The position numbers were made by a program, and so were the translations under genes. A stretch of DNA of 64,000 nucleotides from Protonemura montana (Eukaryota > Arthropoda > Insecta > Plecoptera > Nemouridae). This document shows positions 1-13,570 of this stretch, in pieces. The stretch is from assembly GCA_947568835.1 (NCBI GenBank), contig OX387605.1, forward strand, positions 7,444,418-7,508,417, written 5' to 3'. The first letter of the stretch is position 1, and each line of letters begins with the position of its first letter. The notes beneath the pieces are model-generated. The model was not told where the DNA came from. It worked only from the letters and a program-made list of their open reading frames with translations, and made no database searches.

Positions 1-258
1 AGCATCACTAAATTAGAGTGACTGTGAGTATTCACAGCCTCTTGGTTCTACTCCTTGGAGATCTGTCATCCGAATGAAATACACGAAAATCGTCTCAAAA
101 AGCATGCATCCAAGTAGCTCAATGGATTAGAGCAACACTCGCGATACGTGGAGATCGGGGTTCGAGTCCCAGCTTGGCATAAATTTTTGAGACGGTAGTA
201 GTGTTCATAATAATAAAATACCCCGCGCATTGCAAGCGTTTGCAATATAATTCAGATT
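1..258 (+). repeat. tRNA-derived SINE, copy 1
   Basis: This copy shares a layout and sequence with a second copy at 4752-4995 and a truncated third at 21971-22058. A tRNA-like segment (about 109-179) carries an A box TAGCTCAATGG (115-125) and a B box GGTTCGAGTCC (159-169). The D-arm GCTC/GAGC is perfect, and a partial acceptor stem can be drawn. It is followed by a unique body (ATTTTTGAGACGGTAGTAG, the AATAAAATACC stretch, and GCATTGCAAGCGTTTGCAAT). The flanking conserved sequence begins upstream of the tRNA part, so the element is larger than a tRNA gene. The left boundary may lie outside the window. A functional tRNA is unlikely because the acceptor and T stems are mismatched and other copies diverge. 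Confidence 0.75.
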
Positions 259-2878
259 TCAAATAGACTGTAAATTCTTTATTTCCTTGGTAACAGCCAA
301 TCAGAAGATGTTTATTTGTTTGTTAACATATGTTCATTACTTTATGTGGCACTGAAAAACCAGCACTAAATCACACAAATGGCGAAAGGGCCAAGGGCTA
401 AGCGACTAGGATATAATCCAAAACTAAGAATAAGCATCAGATAAACAAAAAATAAGCAACACCAACTCTCCGGGAAAATCCCTATTGCCATATTAAATGT
501 TCAAAGGTGAGTTGTTTTAGAGGGTTTGACTTTTTACTTACTGGCAGGCAGTTGAGTCTTTGAATTAAAATTGAACCACCAGCTTTTATGGCTGCAGTAT
601 ATTATGGAGATTTACAGGCATGGTCAAAATAAGCAATAAAATAATAATAACCAATAATCTGAAGAACCAATCCAGTAACATCAAAATACGACAAAATGAC
701 CAAGATATTATGGAGAATGGTAATTAACATGCCAGTAACATTTATATTGAAAGGAGCCACACAACTGAACCTAACTTGCTACTTTAAATGCCTCCTACCT
801 GCTAGAAAGAAACAAATATTTTTTTATCAAGTTCAAACCAAAATCACATGTTCAGGTTAATTTCTTTGCGTTCTTGATAAGTTTCCGGCTCGTAATGGCA
901 ACAGGCATGACAGAAGCAACGATTGTAACTTGCAATTGTTTGCTGTTGGTTATTTGGTTCCTCAAAGCTTACCCATTCCAAAATTATGCCACCCCACAGA
1001 TCCCACGCATCTGTTGTCGACATGATGGAAACGGATGCGCTGCAACGCCCACCCTGCAAGAGAATTGATATCTTAATAAAAGCAAGTCGCCTATATGTGA
1101 AGTAGTATACTCGTTTGACAAGTCCCACCTTACAACGGTATGTACCTCCTATTAATCTTCATAAATTAAATTAAATTATTTTAAAAAAAGTGTTGGAAAT
1201 CTATAAACCCTTTGTTAATCTTATTTTGCATTGAAGCAAAGTTTTCAGTTTAACTGTGCTAGAGGCCAATCTAAAATTACCAAAACAAAACAATCTAATA
1301 AATAATTTAGGAGAAATTCATAATGGAGGCAAACAATTTCACTTGGGATAAATGACATCACACTAACATTACAACATTTCGTAATATGTACAGTAGACGG
1401 GGCTAAAAATATCGAACCGTCCAGCAATCGTGAGCTGCGATTTAAATAAATTTAGATGGTTTGTAAATGCGTGAAGCATATTAATAAAAACATTCACAAT
1501 TCCAGAATGAGACAAATTTGTAGGAAGACTGCATAATAAAAAAAATTAAAATTAAATAAAAAGGAAGATGATGGTGGTCTTACATCAGATATATTTGTTG
1601 ATGGGTCAATGGCAATAATATTGAGTAGGAGATCCAAATGCACTTGGTGTTCCACCTTTCATGTGCTAGAATATCGATTGAAATTGATTTGAAATCTGGA
1701 TACAATCACGAACTCAATGATATCAAGAAAATAATGAAATTCCCGAATTTAGTAGTTTTTTTTTTTGTTGCAATGGTTTGGGAATTTTACTTGATAAATG
1801 ATAATCCTTCGAGTGCAATAAGCCTACTAGTGATTACAACATGAAGTCATTTAGCTCCTTGGCTAGGCTGAATTCTAGCAGTGGAGTGAGAGGCAAGGTG
1901 CACGTGGGCAGAATAATTCGACCTTTTTAATATTTCGCGACTGGATAAAACCAGGAGCATGCGAAATGAAAAGTCCTGTCGCTTCGAGAGCTGAAACATG
2001 ACTAATGCCCGGAGTTCCAAGGGATTGATACCCATTAATTTTGGTACCAAAAAATTGTGCAGACAAATAATCGCTCTTAATGGAGTACCAAATGGCTGAG
2101 TGAATTGATACCAATGCCAAAACGTAAAATAAAAACGAGATGTGCTAGGTAACGGTTACACTATTCTATGGTGCAATCAGTAATGGCTACCGGCAGCTCG
2201 CAGATTACTTAAATAAAAAATAGCATGCACTAAAGTGTAACAAAAACTTACCAACACCGTAAGACGGCCAATATAATTTTACTTGAGAAAATAAATATAT
2301 ACACAATAAACAGGATAATTGAAGTACGTTGGTTGCTCTTCACTGAGACAACGCGCTGACCGTTGACCGTTGGAGATTTGAGTCCATGAAGTTTCAAACT
2401 CGATCACGATCGGCTGCCGAGATCTCCACCAACCAATCATGTTCGCTCCATCATCCAAGTTTGCCAACCAAAACAAGCTACTGTCATTTGCAATAGAATT
2501 TATATTTTGATGTGGTTTGCATTCAAATGTGTGATTTTTTAATTTTCAAATAATTTGTTTATATAAATATTTGACACATTTGGATTCGAAAGTAAACTAA
2601 TTAGTTCAAAGAAGAAACGTTTTGGGTACTACCAATAACTTGGGCAAGTTTACCATTCTGATTCACAAACGCTTCAAGGTCGCATGGGAGGGTGACGCAG
2701 AACGGAGGGGCGCAGCTCAGATTCAGTTCACCTTGTCAGTTCTGACCGAAGTCAACAGTGATTTTGAATAGGAAATCAAATAGGAAATACTACTATTTGG
2801 GTCAGGGAAATAGCTCCGAACTTGTAGTTCAAACCATAGAGTAAAGATTGGCTCATCAAGAACATTTTCAGAGTCGCA
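259..2878. other. Intergenic region upstream of the Shisa gene
   Basis: I see no coding exon with splice support here. The DNA is AT-rich with short chance reading frames. Close to the Shisa start the sequence becomes more GC-rich (about 2680-2760) and holds two TCAGT motifs (2723-2727 and 2736-2740), which fit arthropod initiators. The transcription start was not otherwise identifiable. Confidence 0.5.
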
Positions 2879-5800
2879 ATGTGTATCTTCTCAAGTAAAG
2901 CTTATTTGTCTTTTATGACAATTTTCTTGGTTTCCTTCCTGCAAGATGCATCAGGTGAGTGAATCATACAATTGTTTGATTTAGCTCATCCTGTTTTAAC
3001 TGTGGCCTTTTCTGAAATAGAAAAATGGCTGTATTCGAGTTATGCTTTTTAATGCTTTGTATCATGAAGGAGATATGTATTAGCAGCGGTATTAGGTAAC
3101 AGGTAGTCTCTGTTAGAAATAAGCGATGTAACCGACCTGTTGAATTTGGAATTACTTTGCCCTTGCTCATTTCTGTATATACACTTGCAGGCAAGATTGT
3201 TTGGTAAAACTGAGTTAAACTGCAACACCTTACGGATGCCGAATATTACGCATGGTATCTAAGGCGGCTTGTGTTTATGTGATTAAGAACCGAAATAGCT
3301 GCTAGAAAAAGTTTTCTGGCACCGACCACAACCAAACATATGTTGCCATGTTAGACCATCATAACAGAACCTACTCGCTGGATTTGTGATGTTTTTTAAA
3401 ATGACAATTAGCCCACATGTCACCCCAAAAGAACCGGTGGTGCCTCTACCAGAAAAGTATCTTCTCTAGCAAAATGGAGAATAATTGAATAGGAATTTCT
3501 AAGGAATCCAAAAATTAGAAATATAACTTGATTCAATAAGTACTGTTCTGCACTAAGGGGGCTTACGGAAACCTAGTCTGATGGGCCAAAATCGTTTGGA
3601 ACACCACTATCGGCCCATTCTGTTCCACGCGCTTCTCATTTTTGGGCGCAAATGAAAGTGTGCTCAGCTGATTTTGATGTCCAGATACCTCTTTGGTACG
3701 GACGGTCCAATAAACTTAATGGGCTGAGCCACCGTAAAATATTAGCATCAATCAAGGAGCTATCCTCAATCATTGCTATTGCTATTCAATATTACCATTG
3801 TGTGTAGATCTTTTTGAAGATCTAAGTGCCTGTGCATTTTGACGGATTGTAGTTAAAATAATAATGAATGTGATCCCCAGTGACAACTTTCTGTGATCGG
3901 TATTTTAGGGAGCATCACTATTTATTTTTCTTCTTAATTAAGAAGTAATGTGAAAATTGCACCTTCTATGGGCACAAGTGCTAAAAGCCGTGAACCAACG
4001 TTCTAGATGATGTAGTAATGATCATATTTGTATTAAAATAATGTTTATTAATGTTTCTATTTATTCAAACATTATTATTTTACATTTCATTACTAATAAT
4101 TTTTCAACACAAAAAGAATTATTTTTGTTGTTTAGTTATAGATATAAATAGGTTTAGGTATGTATATACAAGTTTTGAAACTCTTATCACCCTTGCATGG
4201 CAGCAGTAAATACTCCTGGCCACTTCTGTCCAAGGTAAAATAAAGGAAGGATTCAAGTTTACATTCCACACTCATGCTTGGCAATTTATTTCAGGGATGG
4301 ATTGCGTTTGGGGAGGCAGCCAGTCCGTTCTGGATAAAATCAATCCACTCAACCCGAAGTCATGTCCAACGCTTACTGACGGCAACGATAAAATGTTTTG
4401 TTGCAAGGATCAACGTACTGACCTGGGGTACTGTTGCGATGCTCAAGATTTTGTTGGGTGAGTGAGTGATCAGTTGGAGTCTTTTATTGTTTGCTGAATA
4501 CAAGAACTCCACTGTCCTGAATTCTTAAAAATAAACCGTACTTGTCTCAATACATTGGACATTTAAAAAAAAAAGTTATGTGCAGGGAATAGATTAATTT
4601 CTATCCCCTAGAGAAAAACACTAAATGTGAGCGATAAGCTAGTGGTCAAATTGGGATGAAATAAACGTGTAATTTCTCAGGGTTTTCACATAATTAAAAT
4701 GCATCCGACATCAAATTGGAGTTACTAGAGATTGAATGGTTGTGACGTGGTATAGTGTCACTAGAATCAGAGTGACTGTAAGTGTTCTACTTTTTGGAGA
4801 TCCGTCATTTTCATCAAATGCACTGAAATCCTCTCATAAACTATGAATCCAAGTAGCTCATTGGGTTAGAGCAACACCCGCGATAGCTGGAGATCGGGGT
4901 TCGAGTTCCAATTTGGGCATCAATTTTTGAGAGGGTAGTGGTGTTCCTATTAATAAAATACCCTGAGTATTGCCAGCGTTTGCAATTGAAAGCAGTTTTC
5001 ACACTAAATTAACAGTTTTTAAAAAAGAAACAATTTTAAGACGTAGGGTTTTTACGGTTTTTACGAAAAAATGTACAGGTTCAAGATGTGTATTTGCCCT
5101 ACCCTGTCTGTAGGTCCTTACAGCCCTCCCTCGGCCCTCAGAAATCTTGTCCACTCTAGTGACGCTTCTAAGTTGTCAATAATGTGTCCCTTATGCTAGA
5201 AAACTATTTTCATTGTAAGTATCACTAGTAAAATGACTAATCCTGAAAATACCACACACACCTCACCTCATGGCTGCTCGGATGGAATCTTAACCAGGTT
5301 CTATAATGTCATACTGTTTTGTACTGTTTTGGTATGTCTCAGGTTCAACACTCATTACTTTTTCAAATGCTGAAAACTAAACACCCTAAACCCCTAAAAA
5401 ATGTTTGAGAAAAAATTAAGAACTCTATATTTTGTCAATAGACTTGCTCTTGATTATCTTTTGGGCCCAAGGATTTTTTTTAGTGCTTTTCTTGGTGAGA
5501 CTTTATGCACCTAGCAGTTGAACCTCAAATTATTCTTGTGTAAAGCTGTACTGCTATTGGGGGATTCTATCACATTTACATTTTTTTTTTTGTGTGCGAA
5601 TCACATCCTATTCTGTTGGAAATCAAACTTGCCTTGCGACATATACGAGCCGCATCTGTTTTCTGCTGACAGGAACGTGAACATGCTGTTGATTGGTGCT
5701 GGCTTCCTCATCGCACTCGCACTTGTCTGTGTGTTTTGTTGCTGCTGCTGCCCTTGCTGTTGCATCTACAAGCGCAGGAACGGACAAGTCTACGGACGTG

Positions 5801-8800
5801 CGTCTGCCATTTAATCTCATACTCTAAAGACATGCTACTTGATAATTCACTAGCTAATAATCAGGGAGTTGTGTACCTATTTGAAAGTCTTGGCAAAATT
5901 TTTATTTTTTTAGCTGTTTTCTGAAACAATAGATGACTTCAAATTAATTTACAAAGAAATCAGAATATAATACTTAATTGAGGGAGATTTCTTACCTTTG
6001 AGGTAAATTCAAGACCAAATGATATTCAGATAGACATGGCCTGTACTTTTTTTTACAAATTTCTAGTGGCAGCGTCACTATTTTCTTATTGATGTCTAGG
6101 TATGGCAATAAGAATTATTTTCTGCCTTCTTACTGCCAATGGAAACTGATTGTAAAGCATATACCACCAGTTTTTTGTATTAACTGAGTGGTTGAAAATA
6201 TATTTTGGCTGACGAATGTAGAATTAGATCAATTTTGTTCCAAAAATGTTATTATCTGCAAGTTTTGCAACCTAAAAGACTTTTGAATACTAAGACTTTT
6301 TTTTTGTTTTTCAAACAATTAAAGATGTATTTTTATCATACATCTAATTAAACTCCTCTACTTTGCGCTGCTGAACGAACTTGACTCCTCGAGTAGCTTT
6401 TGATATTGCATTCCTATGACTACCATTAGTCTGGTCATGTGATTATGTGCCATTCCAATTGTCGCTAATTTACGTTTTATTTTTAGACTAGAGAAAGTGA
6501 GCTGTTTGACTATAGCCATAGGTTCTTAAAACCTTTCCGGTCTCGTAGCAAAGAATGAGTAATATTATAGCTTCGTCCTAATGTTTCACCCTGCATTTTC
6601 AATGTTTTTTCAAGTGTTGCATTAATTTTATCTCATGCACCACAAGTGTGCATTCTTAAGTGCATTCACTGGCAAAATTAGTATACTGTGCCAATGATAT
6701 TGCTTCATTTAGTTTATTTCCCTGAAACTTAACTCATTAGTTATATGTCAAATAAAACAAGAAACTACAAACTTTTTAGTTCACCAAAGTTGAATTTGAA
6801 TGTGTTGTTAAATTTAATATTTACCAAGTAAGTGGGTAATTGCTATCGGAAATTGAATCGATCAAAATTGCAACTTTCAATGGACATTTTACTGGTGTTC
6901 TAAGAGGAGGAGTATTAAAGACAAGCAGATATACCAAACCGACCTAATGTCACCTCAAATTGTTCGTTGATTTACAAATTTACTTTAAATCTAAACTTGA
7001 ATGTATTACTCACTGTTATGGCCTCATCAGTCAGACAAGATAGTATTGGCACCAAGAGATAGTTGTGTGACCCTCTTTCTGACAATGACAATAATACTCA
7101 TTTAAACTGCACAAAGTAGTAGCTTAGCTTCCTTGTGCTAAGCGCTCATTCGCGTGCGCGCGTAATTAAAGCACGCAGATGATCCTCAAAACAAAACCTT
7201 GCAATAAAACACTAACTGTATACGCTTTCGGTATATTTTGATGCCTTTAACCTGCACAAAAGTCCTCTGTAAGATCCTTTCATACATTTCACAGTTCAGG
7301 ACAATCTTTGATTCTTTATTAGTTAATATTGGTAGAACTGCTCAACCAGCTAATGTCCGTAACTCACTTCACATGGCTTCCCGTAATAGTAACTGGTTAT
7401 TTGGACACTTTTTCTTCGTTCCATAAATGCTAATAAAATGGATATTCGAATGAATATATTCAATCATACATCAGTCCAGCAGATGCTTCTTGTACTAACT
7501 GCTTACATCAATAAAAAGTAGGCACTTCTTCATAAACTGAAGAAATGCTTTACTTTTTTGTAGTTTTTTAATTTTTTTATTTTACAGATTTGCTTATCTG
7601 CCTTTGTCCAGGATAACTTACTACTAAATACATTAATCACTACATGAACTACCATTTTGGATTTCCTCACTTCTTTCACCCTACCTTTGTTAATAATACA
7701 TCGTGAACATTGCCAGGTACGGCTGATTATAATTTGACAGGTGCTAATTTTCCCTAGCACACTGCTGTGATGTTTAAGTTTGAGTGTTTGAGATTTTCAT
7801 TAGAAACATGAAACTTGTTTTGCATCCAATTCAACTGCAAGTAAATGTCAGAATGATAGTGTGAGGAACAATCGTTCATAAAAGAACAGATTAAAATGAA
7901 ACAGAACAAATTTACACTTCATCGGTCTACTTGAAATCTAATATTGAAGAGCCTAATGAACTGAATAAGCTAGTGATTATCTTCAGCAACTCAAATAGTT
8001 GTTTTTATAAAGAAAAAAAAAGACGCTATTCAGATTTGAGCATTCCCGAATTCTGAATGTTGGAATGGTCTGCTTTAAAAATTACTAGAGAGAGTGCAGA
8101 TGTGAAACTTCAAAAGACATGTGCCAAACTTTAGCAAAGGATATACTTTCGGAGAGACTAAATTTGTAGCTTATACTGAACCTAGCAAATCCAGTGACAT
8201 AGCTTACACAGATATGTATTTAACTTGTTTTAAAATGCAGACAGCAAACTGTTCTTTAAATATTCAAAGTCTTTGTCCAGCTACAATATCTTGCGTTAAA
8301 ATTGCTACGTGATACCTTGGAATAAAAAATCCCCGCAAAATTTTACCACATTCCCCTTAAGGTCAAGCTAAAACACTTAAGACCTCTTCCAAAGGCATCA
8401 TTTGTAATTTATTCTTGTCTCTGCTGATCATTGAAATAGTTTGGTAATAATGTGGTATACCACCGCACGGCTTATCCTTGTCGAATCGCCTTTTTGTTGG
8501 TTTTGTTGTATTTCTTGTGCAATTTTGAGTCGATATGGGTCTGGAAACATGTGCAGCAAAGTCTTTTTTTAGTGTACACCTTTGGGATTTTTTTTTTTTT
8601 TTTAAGAAAGTTCGTTGAATTCTAAGTGGAATGAAAAGATTTGGTAAACACCGAGTTAATGGCACGTAAGATCATTGAAAGACGAGTCGCTCAGTACATT
8701 TTTAATTCCATTCCAAATCAACTACAAATACATTGAAATACGTAATGATTGCCTACAGATTCATGTTCTTAACCTCAACTAGACAAGTTCTATACAATCC

Positions 8801-10551
8801 TGTCTGCTGTGCCAAGGCAAAGCATGCGACAGTGCTGGTAACGAGTTGGCATTTCAGGTGCCCCTGGCTACACGACGGTGGTGACTACTCAGGCTCATCA
8901 GCCGGGAGTGATGGCGGCAGGATACGGCACACAACCGCTGCCCTATCCGGTGCAGCCCACCATGCAGCCTGGGCAGGTCGTGTATCCTCCGCAGCAATAC
9001 GCTGCCTATCCTCTCATGGGTGAGACATACGTCTGCATTCGATTGTTATTGAGATGCGTAACATTTATAGTTCATACTTGTTTGGGACTAAAGATCTATT
9101 CAAAATGTTTGTCTACATTTTTTATTGGAAAAATAAATAATCAATTATCAGCTCTAGTCTTAATATTTTTCTATTTTCTTGCATTGTTTTGAACTGTGTT
9201 ACCATGCTGAAGGGCCATTCACATCAAAAGTATGCCGTAAAATTAACTGTAACAATGGTTTCATAGTTTTTTATTTTATAGTTTTGCAAGAACGTCAACG
9301 TAAAAGCTAAGTTTGCACACTTCTCGTCATTTACCGTAAGAATGAACCAATCACAATGAACCGATCAGAGACAAAAAAATGCTCGAGGGACATATATGCT
9401 TCCTTGTAATGAGTGGTAGCACTTCCATTGGCATTAGTTTCGAGATATTCGTACACATTTTGGACGAATTTTTATCACAGACAAACTTTCATTTAAGAAA
9501 ACTTTTAAAACTTCCCAGCTTTTATGGGCTGCCGTAAATGGTTTTGTGGAACATTTATAGTGCTATTACAATTATGATATGATTGTTATGTTCTGCTCTT
9601 CCATCCAGCTGGCCCCCGCATAAGGCGATTTCTATTGGCTAATGCCTTACTTCCAAATTTTGGAGTGGACATCCTGATTTTGTGTTAAAATTACGTTACG
9701 TTTCTGTTTAGTTTGTTGTGATTGGGTCTTGAGTGTTTATATTTTTTTCCACATTCTCTACCGAAAACTAAAGAGACTTACATCCAAACTGATTTTCAGC
9801 ACAAGAAAAGCTAGATATGTTTTTGAAAAAAAAATCATTGAAGGCCGATACACCAACGCAGTTTAAAACGCTCTTAAATGCCGTTTAGGAGTGATTTTAA
9901 CCGGCGCAGTAATTTGCTTTAAAACACTGATATTTTAATAATTGCAAACAAAAAAACTAAGACAACACATGAAAAACAAGAAATAATTGTTTTTAACAAT
10001 GTGTTCGCTTCATAACGGAATATTTGGTGAATTGGAAATGCAAACAAAAAATCAATGGGACTTCTTACTTTGACCTCCAAATGACAGTTAAAAATAAAAC
10101 CCCCATCTTTTGAGGTTTAAATATTAAACGGCGATTAGAGCAGAGAGAATATAGTGACAGCTGCTAAAGGACAAAGCCTTTCTGAATCATCAGCAATTTC
10201 AAAATTAAATTTTTGTCGTTTTTGTGTATTTAGCTAAACATCCTTTTTCAAATATTTCAAAATGTCGGCTAAATGGAGAAAATCAATTTTGGCCTAAAAC
10301 CTCTCTTAAACGCCATTTAAGCAAGTTTTAAACGATGTTGGAAAATCGGCCCCGATTCACTTGAATTTTTTAATTTCCAGTTTTACTTCATTTTTTTTTG
10401 CTAGAATGATTTCGGATGATGTCGGTCGTTTGAGTTTTTATTTTGGTTTGTGATTTGATTGAATTTTTCAGCTGCTCAACCACCTACTTATGGAGAAGCC
10501 ACCACCCAAGAAATGTACTCAAAACAAGCTCCATACAATCCTAGCTATTAA
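2879..10551 (+). CDS. SHISA: Shisa-family single-pass membrane protein (five exons, 201 aa)
   Basis: Coding exons: 2879-2954, 4295-4457, 5673-5797, 8858-9019, 10472-10551. Phases join cleanly (1, 2, 1, 1) and all introns are GT-AG. Residues 1-25 form a hydrophobic signal peptide. The ectodomain has the spaced Cys pattern of Shisa proteins (DCVW, SCP, MFCC, GYCC). A membrane segment lies at about residues 84-101, followed by a Cys-rich juxtamembrane run (CCCCCPCCC) and KRR. The cytosolic tail is rich in Pro, Gln and Tyr and carries PPTY (residues 179-182), a WW-domain ligand. Vertebrate Shisa proteins act at the ER/Golgi or plasma membrane, for example retaining Wnt and FGF receptors or, in SHISA5, promoting apoptosis. 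The length resembles SHISA4/5. The exact paralogue and function here are inference. Exon 3 could also end at an in-frame stop (5812-5814) if its GTGCGT donor is skipped. Confidence 0.87.
4752..4995 (+). repeat. tRNA-derived SINE, copy 2 (Shisa intron 2)
   Basis: It aligns over its whole length with the element at 1-258. Shared parts include the leading AGAGTGACTGTAAGT segment, an A box (TAGCTCATTGG, 4854-4864), a B box (GGTTCGAGTTCC, 4898-4909), the body ATTTTTGAGAGGGTAGTGG and the 3' GCCAGCGTTTGCAATT. It lies in the sense orientation just downstream of Shisa exon 2. The two copies differ at many scattered sites, so the insertions are not recent. Confidence 0.75.
9843..10351. mobile_element. 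MITE-like non-autonomous DNA transposon with long terminal inverted repeats
   Basis: The first ~55 bp (from GGCCGATACACCAACG at 9843) match the reverse complement of the last ~55 bp (ending ATCGGCC at 10351). In both arms the blocks GGCCGAT, CCAAC, GTTTAAAAC, CTTAAATG and GTTTA occur in order and in register. No coding capacity is visible between the arms. The element lies in Shisa intron 4. A diverged relative sits in a NOL8 intron at 19547-20045. I could not identify a convincing target-site duplication, so the superfamily is not assigned. Confidence 0.72.
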
Positions 10552-11490
10552 GAGAATGTTTCACCTTATTTTGGGAACTAAATGGTGTTCCACGGACGAA
10601 CTTTAAGTGGAATTATCAACCATCGTCAAACATATATTTGTGGTCAACATCTTATTCTAAAATTATCCTAGAAAGGATCCAACCCCTTGTGAAATAATTA
10701 TCATTCACTTCTGTATAAATAGGTAGCTAAGATGACGTTAGTAGTTGAGTTTTTCTACCAAAGAGGTCATTTACAAGATGATCTAAACACAATTAAATCT
10801 ATAAGGCTATGTAAATATAAAGCTACAACATTAATAGTTTGATATATGCATAGCTCTGTGGATGTATTCACCCTATTTACCTAATTTGGAAATCGTATCA
10901 AAGTGAATGGCTGTGTACTGTATACCTTTCTAGAGTACCTGTTATTTAGGTGAACTCCTTAGAAATCAATTATTTAAAGGAAAAATTGTAAAATAAATTT
11001 TAACACCTAGGTGGGTATGTATGCAGTAGAAGGTTATTAGTTTCAACATTTTTTTGTGTAGCGAAGTATATAACTATGAGGTGGATAATACCTTGCGATG
11101 TAAGGAGGATAATTAATTTAAATTAATTTAAAGGTGTTTCTGTAGAAATTGCAAGTGTCAAGTTATTGGTGATTTTTTTTAAGTATACCTCAAGTATCCA
11201 TCTCATTTCAAGAGGCTAGTGTGTTCTCATTATGTGCATTAAGTAAGCATGTTACATGGCTTCTGAAACTGCCTGCCATTGCTCTTGCGTAGAGTTGTGA
11301 CTGCCAGTCCAGTCTAGCTGCCTTACTATTCAAAGGAAGTTATTGACTTGATTTTATCTCACACATCTTCTGTGCTTTAGTTTAAGTCTTGGATGTTCAA
11401 TCATTTTAAGCGACAACATTTTACTGTTGTAATAATTAGGATTCTAGTTTTTGTACTGGAGAGAGCCAATAAAAAACAAATAAAATGGTT
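10552..11490 (+). other. Probable 3' UTR of the Shisa gene
   Basis: About 0.9 kb of AT-rich non-coding sequence follows the stop codon. It ends with AATAAA at 11468-11473 and a second overlapping AAATAAAA ten bases on, which would make a good polyadenylation site. No other gene is seen in it. Confidence 0.45.
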
Positions 11491-13570
11491 TATTATATGA
11501 TTTAAACAATTTTTTTTTACAAGTTTTAAAAACCATCATAATCTATCAGAAAATAACTTTTGCTCCCTAATCATATCTGGAACAAAATATATTTACTGAA
11601 ATGCCAAATTAGGGATGGTAGCCAATGTTATATATTGTACTGAGCATATCTCTAAGCAAAAGATATCACTTACGTTTCTAACTGTAGACCCTCCAGGGAG
11701 CAGTTAGGTAAGAAATTGGCTACTTATGCAGGTGATCCCGGGTTCGTATCCTGGTTCAGTCGCACTTTTTCCAGTCCATTCTTTCAGTCCCTTTCCATCC
11801 TTTGCTTGTCTTTTTTTTTTGTCCATTTTTGACTATTCATTTTTGAGGTTGTTTCCGAGGTGGTATTTTACAGAAAGTGTCCCTGTGACATTCAGAACAA
11901 GTGGTAAAAATTCAGCTTGATATACCACCAAAGTAACAAATTTGTTTTGTTGTCGTGGTGTCCGTCATTGAAGACTCACCATTAGCACTAAACAGGTTGA
12001 TTAGTTAGCCTAGTTTTCATGTCTCGTTTTTTTCTTATTTCTCTCATGTTGCGCATTCTCACTTAGCTTGTGTTGTGCCTAGAACTTAACATCTTATATT
12101 GTGTTCAATGAAACCAACATAATGTCATAGCAGATAGTCACAAGGGAAGGTAGGGTTTCCTCAGATGCTTTGAGATTCAATTTACAAGCCATAGGACATT
12201 ATCCCTTGCCTGCATAATGTTCTAGTTTACACCTGTGGGGCCCGCCCCGACGTTCGTTATTCATGGTTTCCGAGCGTCAAATTAAGCGAATGCTGGGCGA
12301 CTGGATTATAATCTCTCCATTATAATCGGCCATGACCATTGACCTAACAGAACAAACGCTTCTGAACATCAAATAAATCACAACAGCCAATTTACGTACA
12401 CTCAAACACGTAAATAGTAATTCAAACTTTGTCAAGCATTTGTATTGCATTTGATGACTTTTGTTCATATTGTGTGGTAACATAAAAATGTATAACCCAA
12501 AACCCATTTGATTAGAATACCCAGATGAAAAGGAATTTTTTGAGTTGTGGTGCTTGTAAAACCGAAGACTTCCTCTCCCCATTCCCTTTGTAACTAAAGT
12601 CGAGTTGTGTATGGTATTATATTTTTTGTATTAATTGACTCTAAATTAGCTCTGGCTTGTCCAGCATTGCAAGAACCATTTGAGTTCATTATACGAAGAC
12701 TTGTAGACCTATCTTTTTTCTATGCTTGAAGGTTCGTGGTGAGTTTGTGCTGGAAGTTGTGGACTACCTCGTTCAAATACCAAGGTAGTGTTATTGTTAT
12801 GTAGTCTATCAAAGATTATCGATAGATGCTAGAAATGGCCCAAGACATATGTGTAAAGAAACTCATTGCTTTGTCATTTGAATTGGCACAGAGAGTTCCT
12901 TAAAGTAAGGAAAAGGAGAATTTAAATGCTTATCCAAGGAAAATAATGATACCACTTGCTGTTTCAGACGGTCTTTCTGTTTCAGTTTGAATCATAAAAG
13001 CCGACACAAATGTTTCTGTTACCTCAAGGTATCTCAGAATTGTTTCAACAATTCACATGCTTTTATGTGGTTTGTATTTGAATGGTACGGCGGAGCAGTG
13101 CAGGCATGTAGCCTCCACAAGGGTACTTTTATATCCGCCTTGTTCAATAGCTACCAGTTGGGGTACAATTATCAAGGCGGGAAGATGACAGACTTCGGTT
13201 GCAACGTTCAGCAAGATCTTTAAGTTCAGATCGTATAGCATTAAGTTTTTAAATGTAAATGCGATTGTTCAATTAACCGTAGGTAGTGATGGTTATTTGG
13301 ACCTTAAATTTTGCTTGTTTCCATTTGAGGTTATTTCGAAACAAAATGCGCCAACATCGACACCTACCATCCTACCATACATACTTCACTTGTTGCTTTT
13401 AGTATAAAAAAAAAACCTATCCTTATTCTTTGTTTGTATCTTGTATTATTTGCGTGTATTCTTTGCTTTGTCTGTAGTCATTTAAAAATATTTATATCGC
13501 TCTGATAATAATACTACTAGGTATATATACTTCTACTATATTATGCCTTCTACTTCGAATTTAGCCCAAC
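11491..13570. other. Intergenic region with a tRNA-like remnant and a repeated upstream block
   Basis: No coding exon is supported. A B-box-like GGGTTCGTATCCTGG at about 11740-11754 sits in a weak tRNA-like context (11696-11765) and may be a SINE remnant. Near 13107-13165 lies a block also found just upstream of NOL8 (16876-16940). Confidence 0.4.

Noticed and set aside
109..180. Functional tRNA gene
   Set aside because: A and B boxes and a D-arm are present, but the acceptor and T stems are mismatched and the segment is embedded in a dispersed repeat with diverged copies.
11696..11765. tRNA or SINE at a B-box-like GGGTTCGTATCC
   Set aside because: A proper A box and cloverleaf could not be drawn and no second copy was found in the window.
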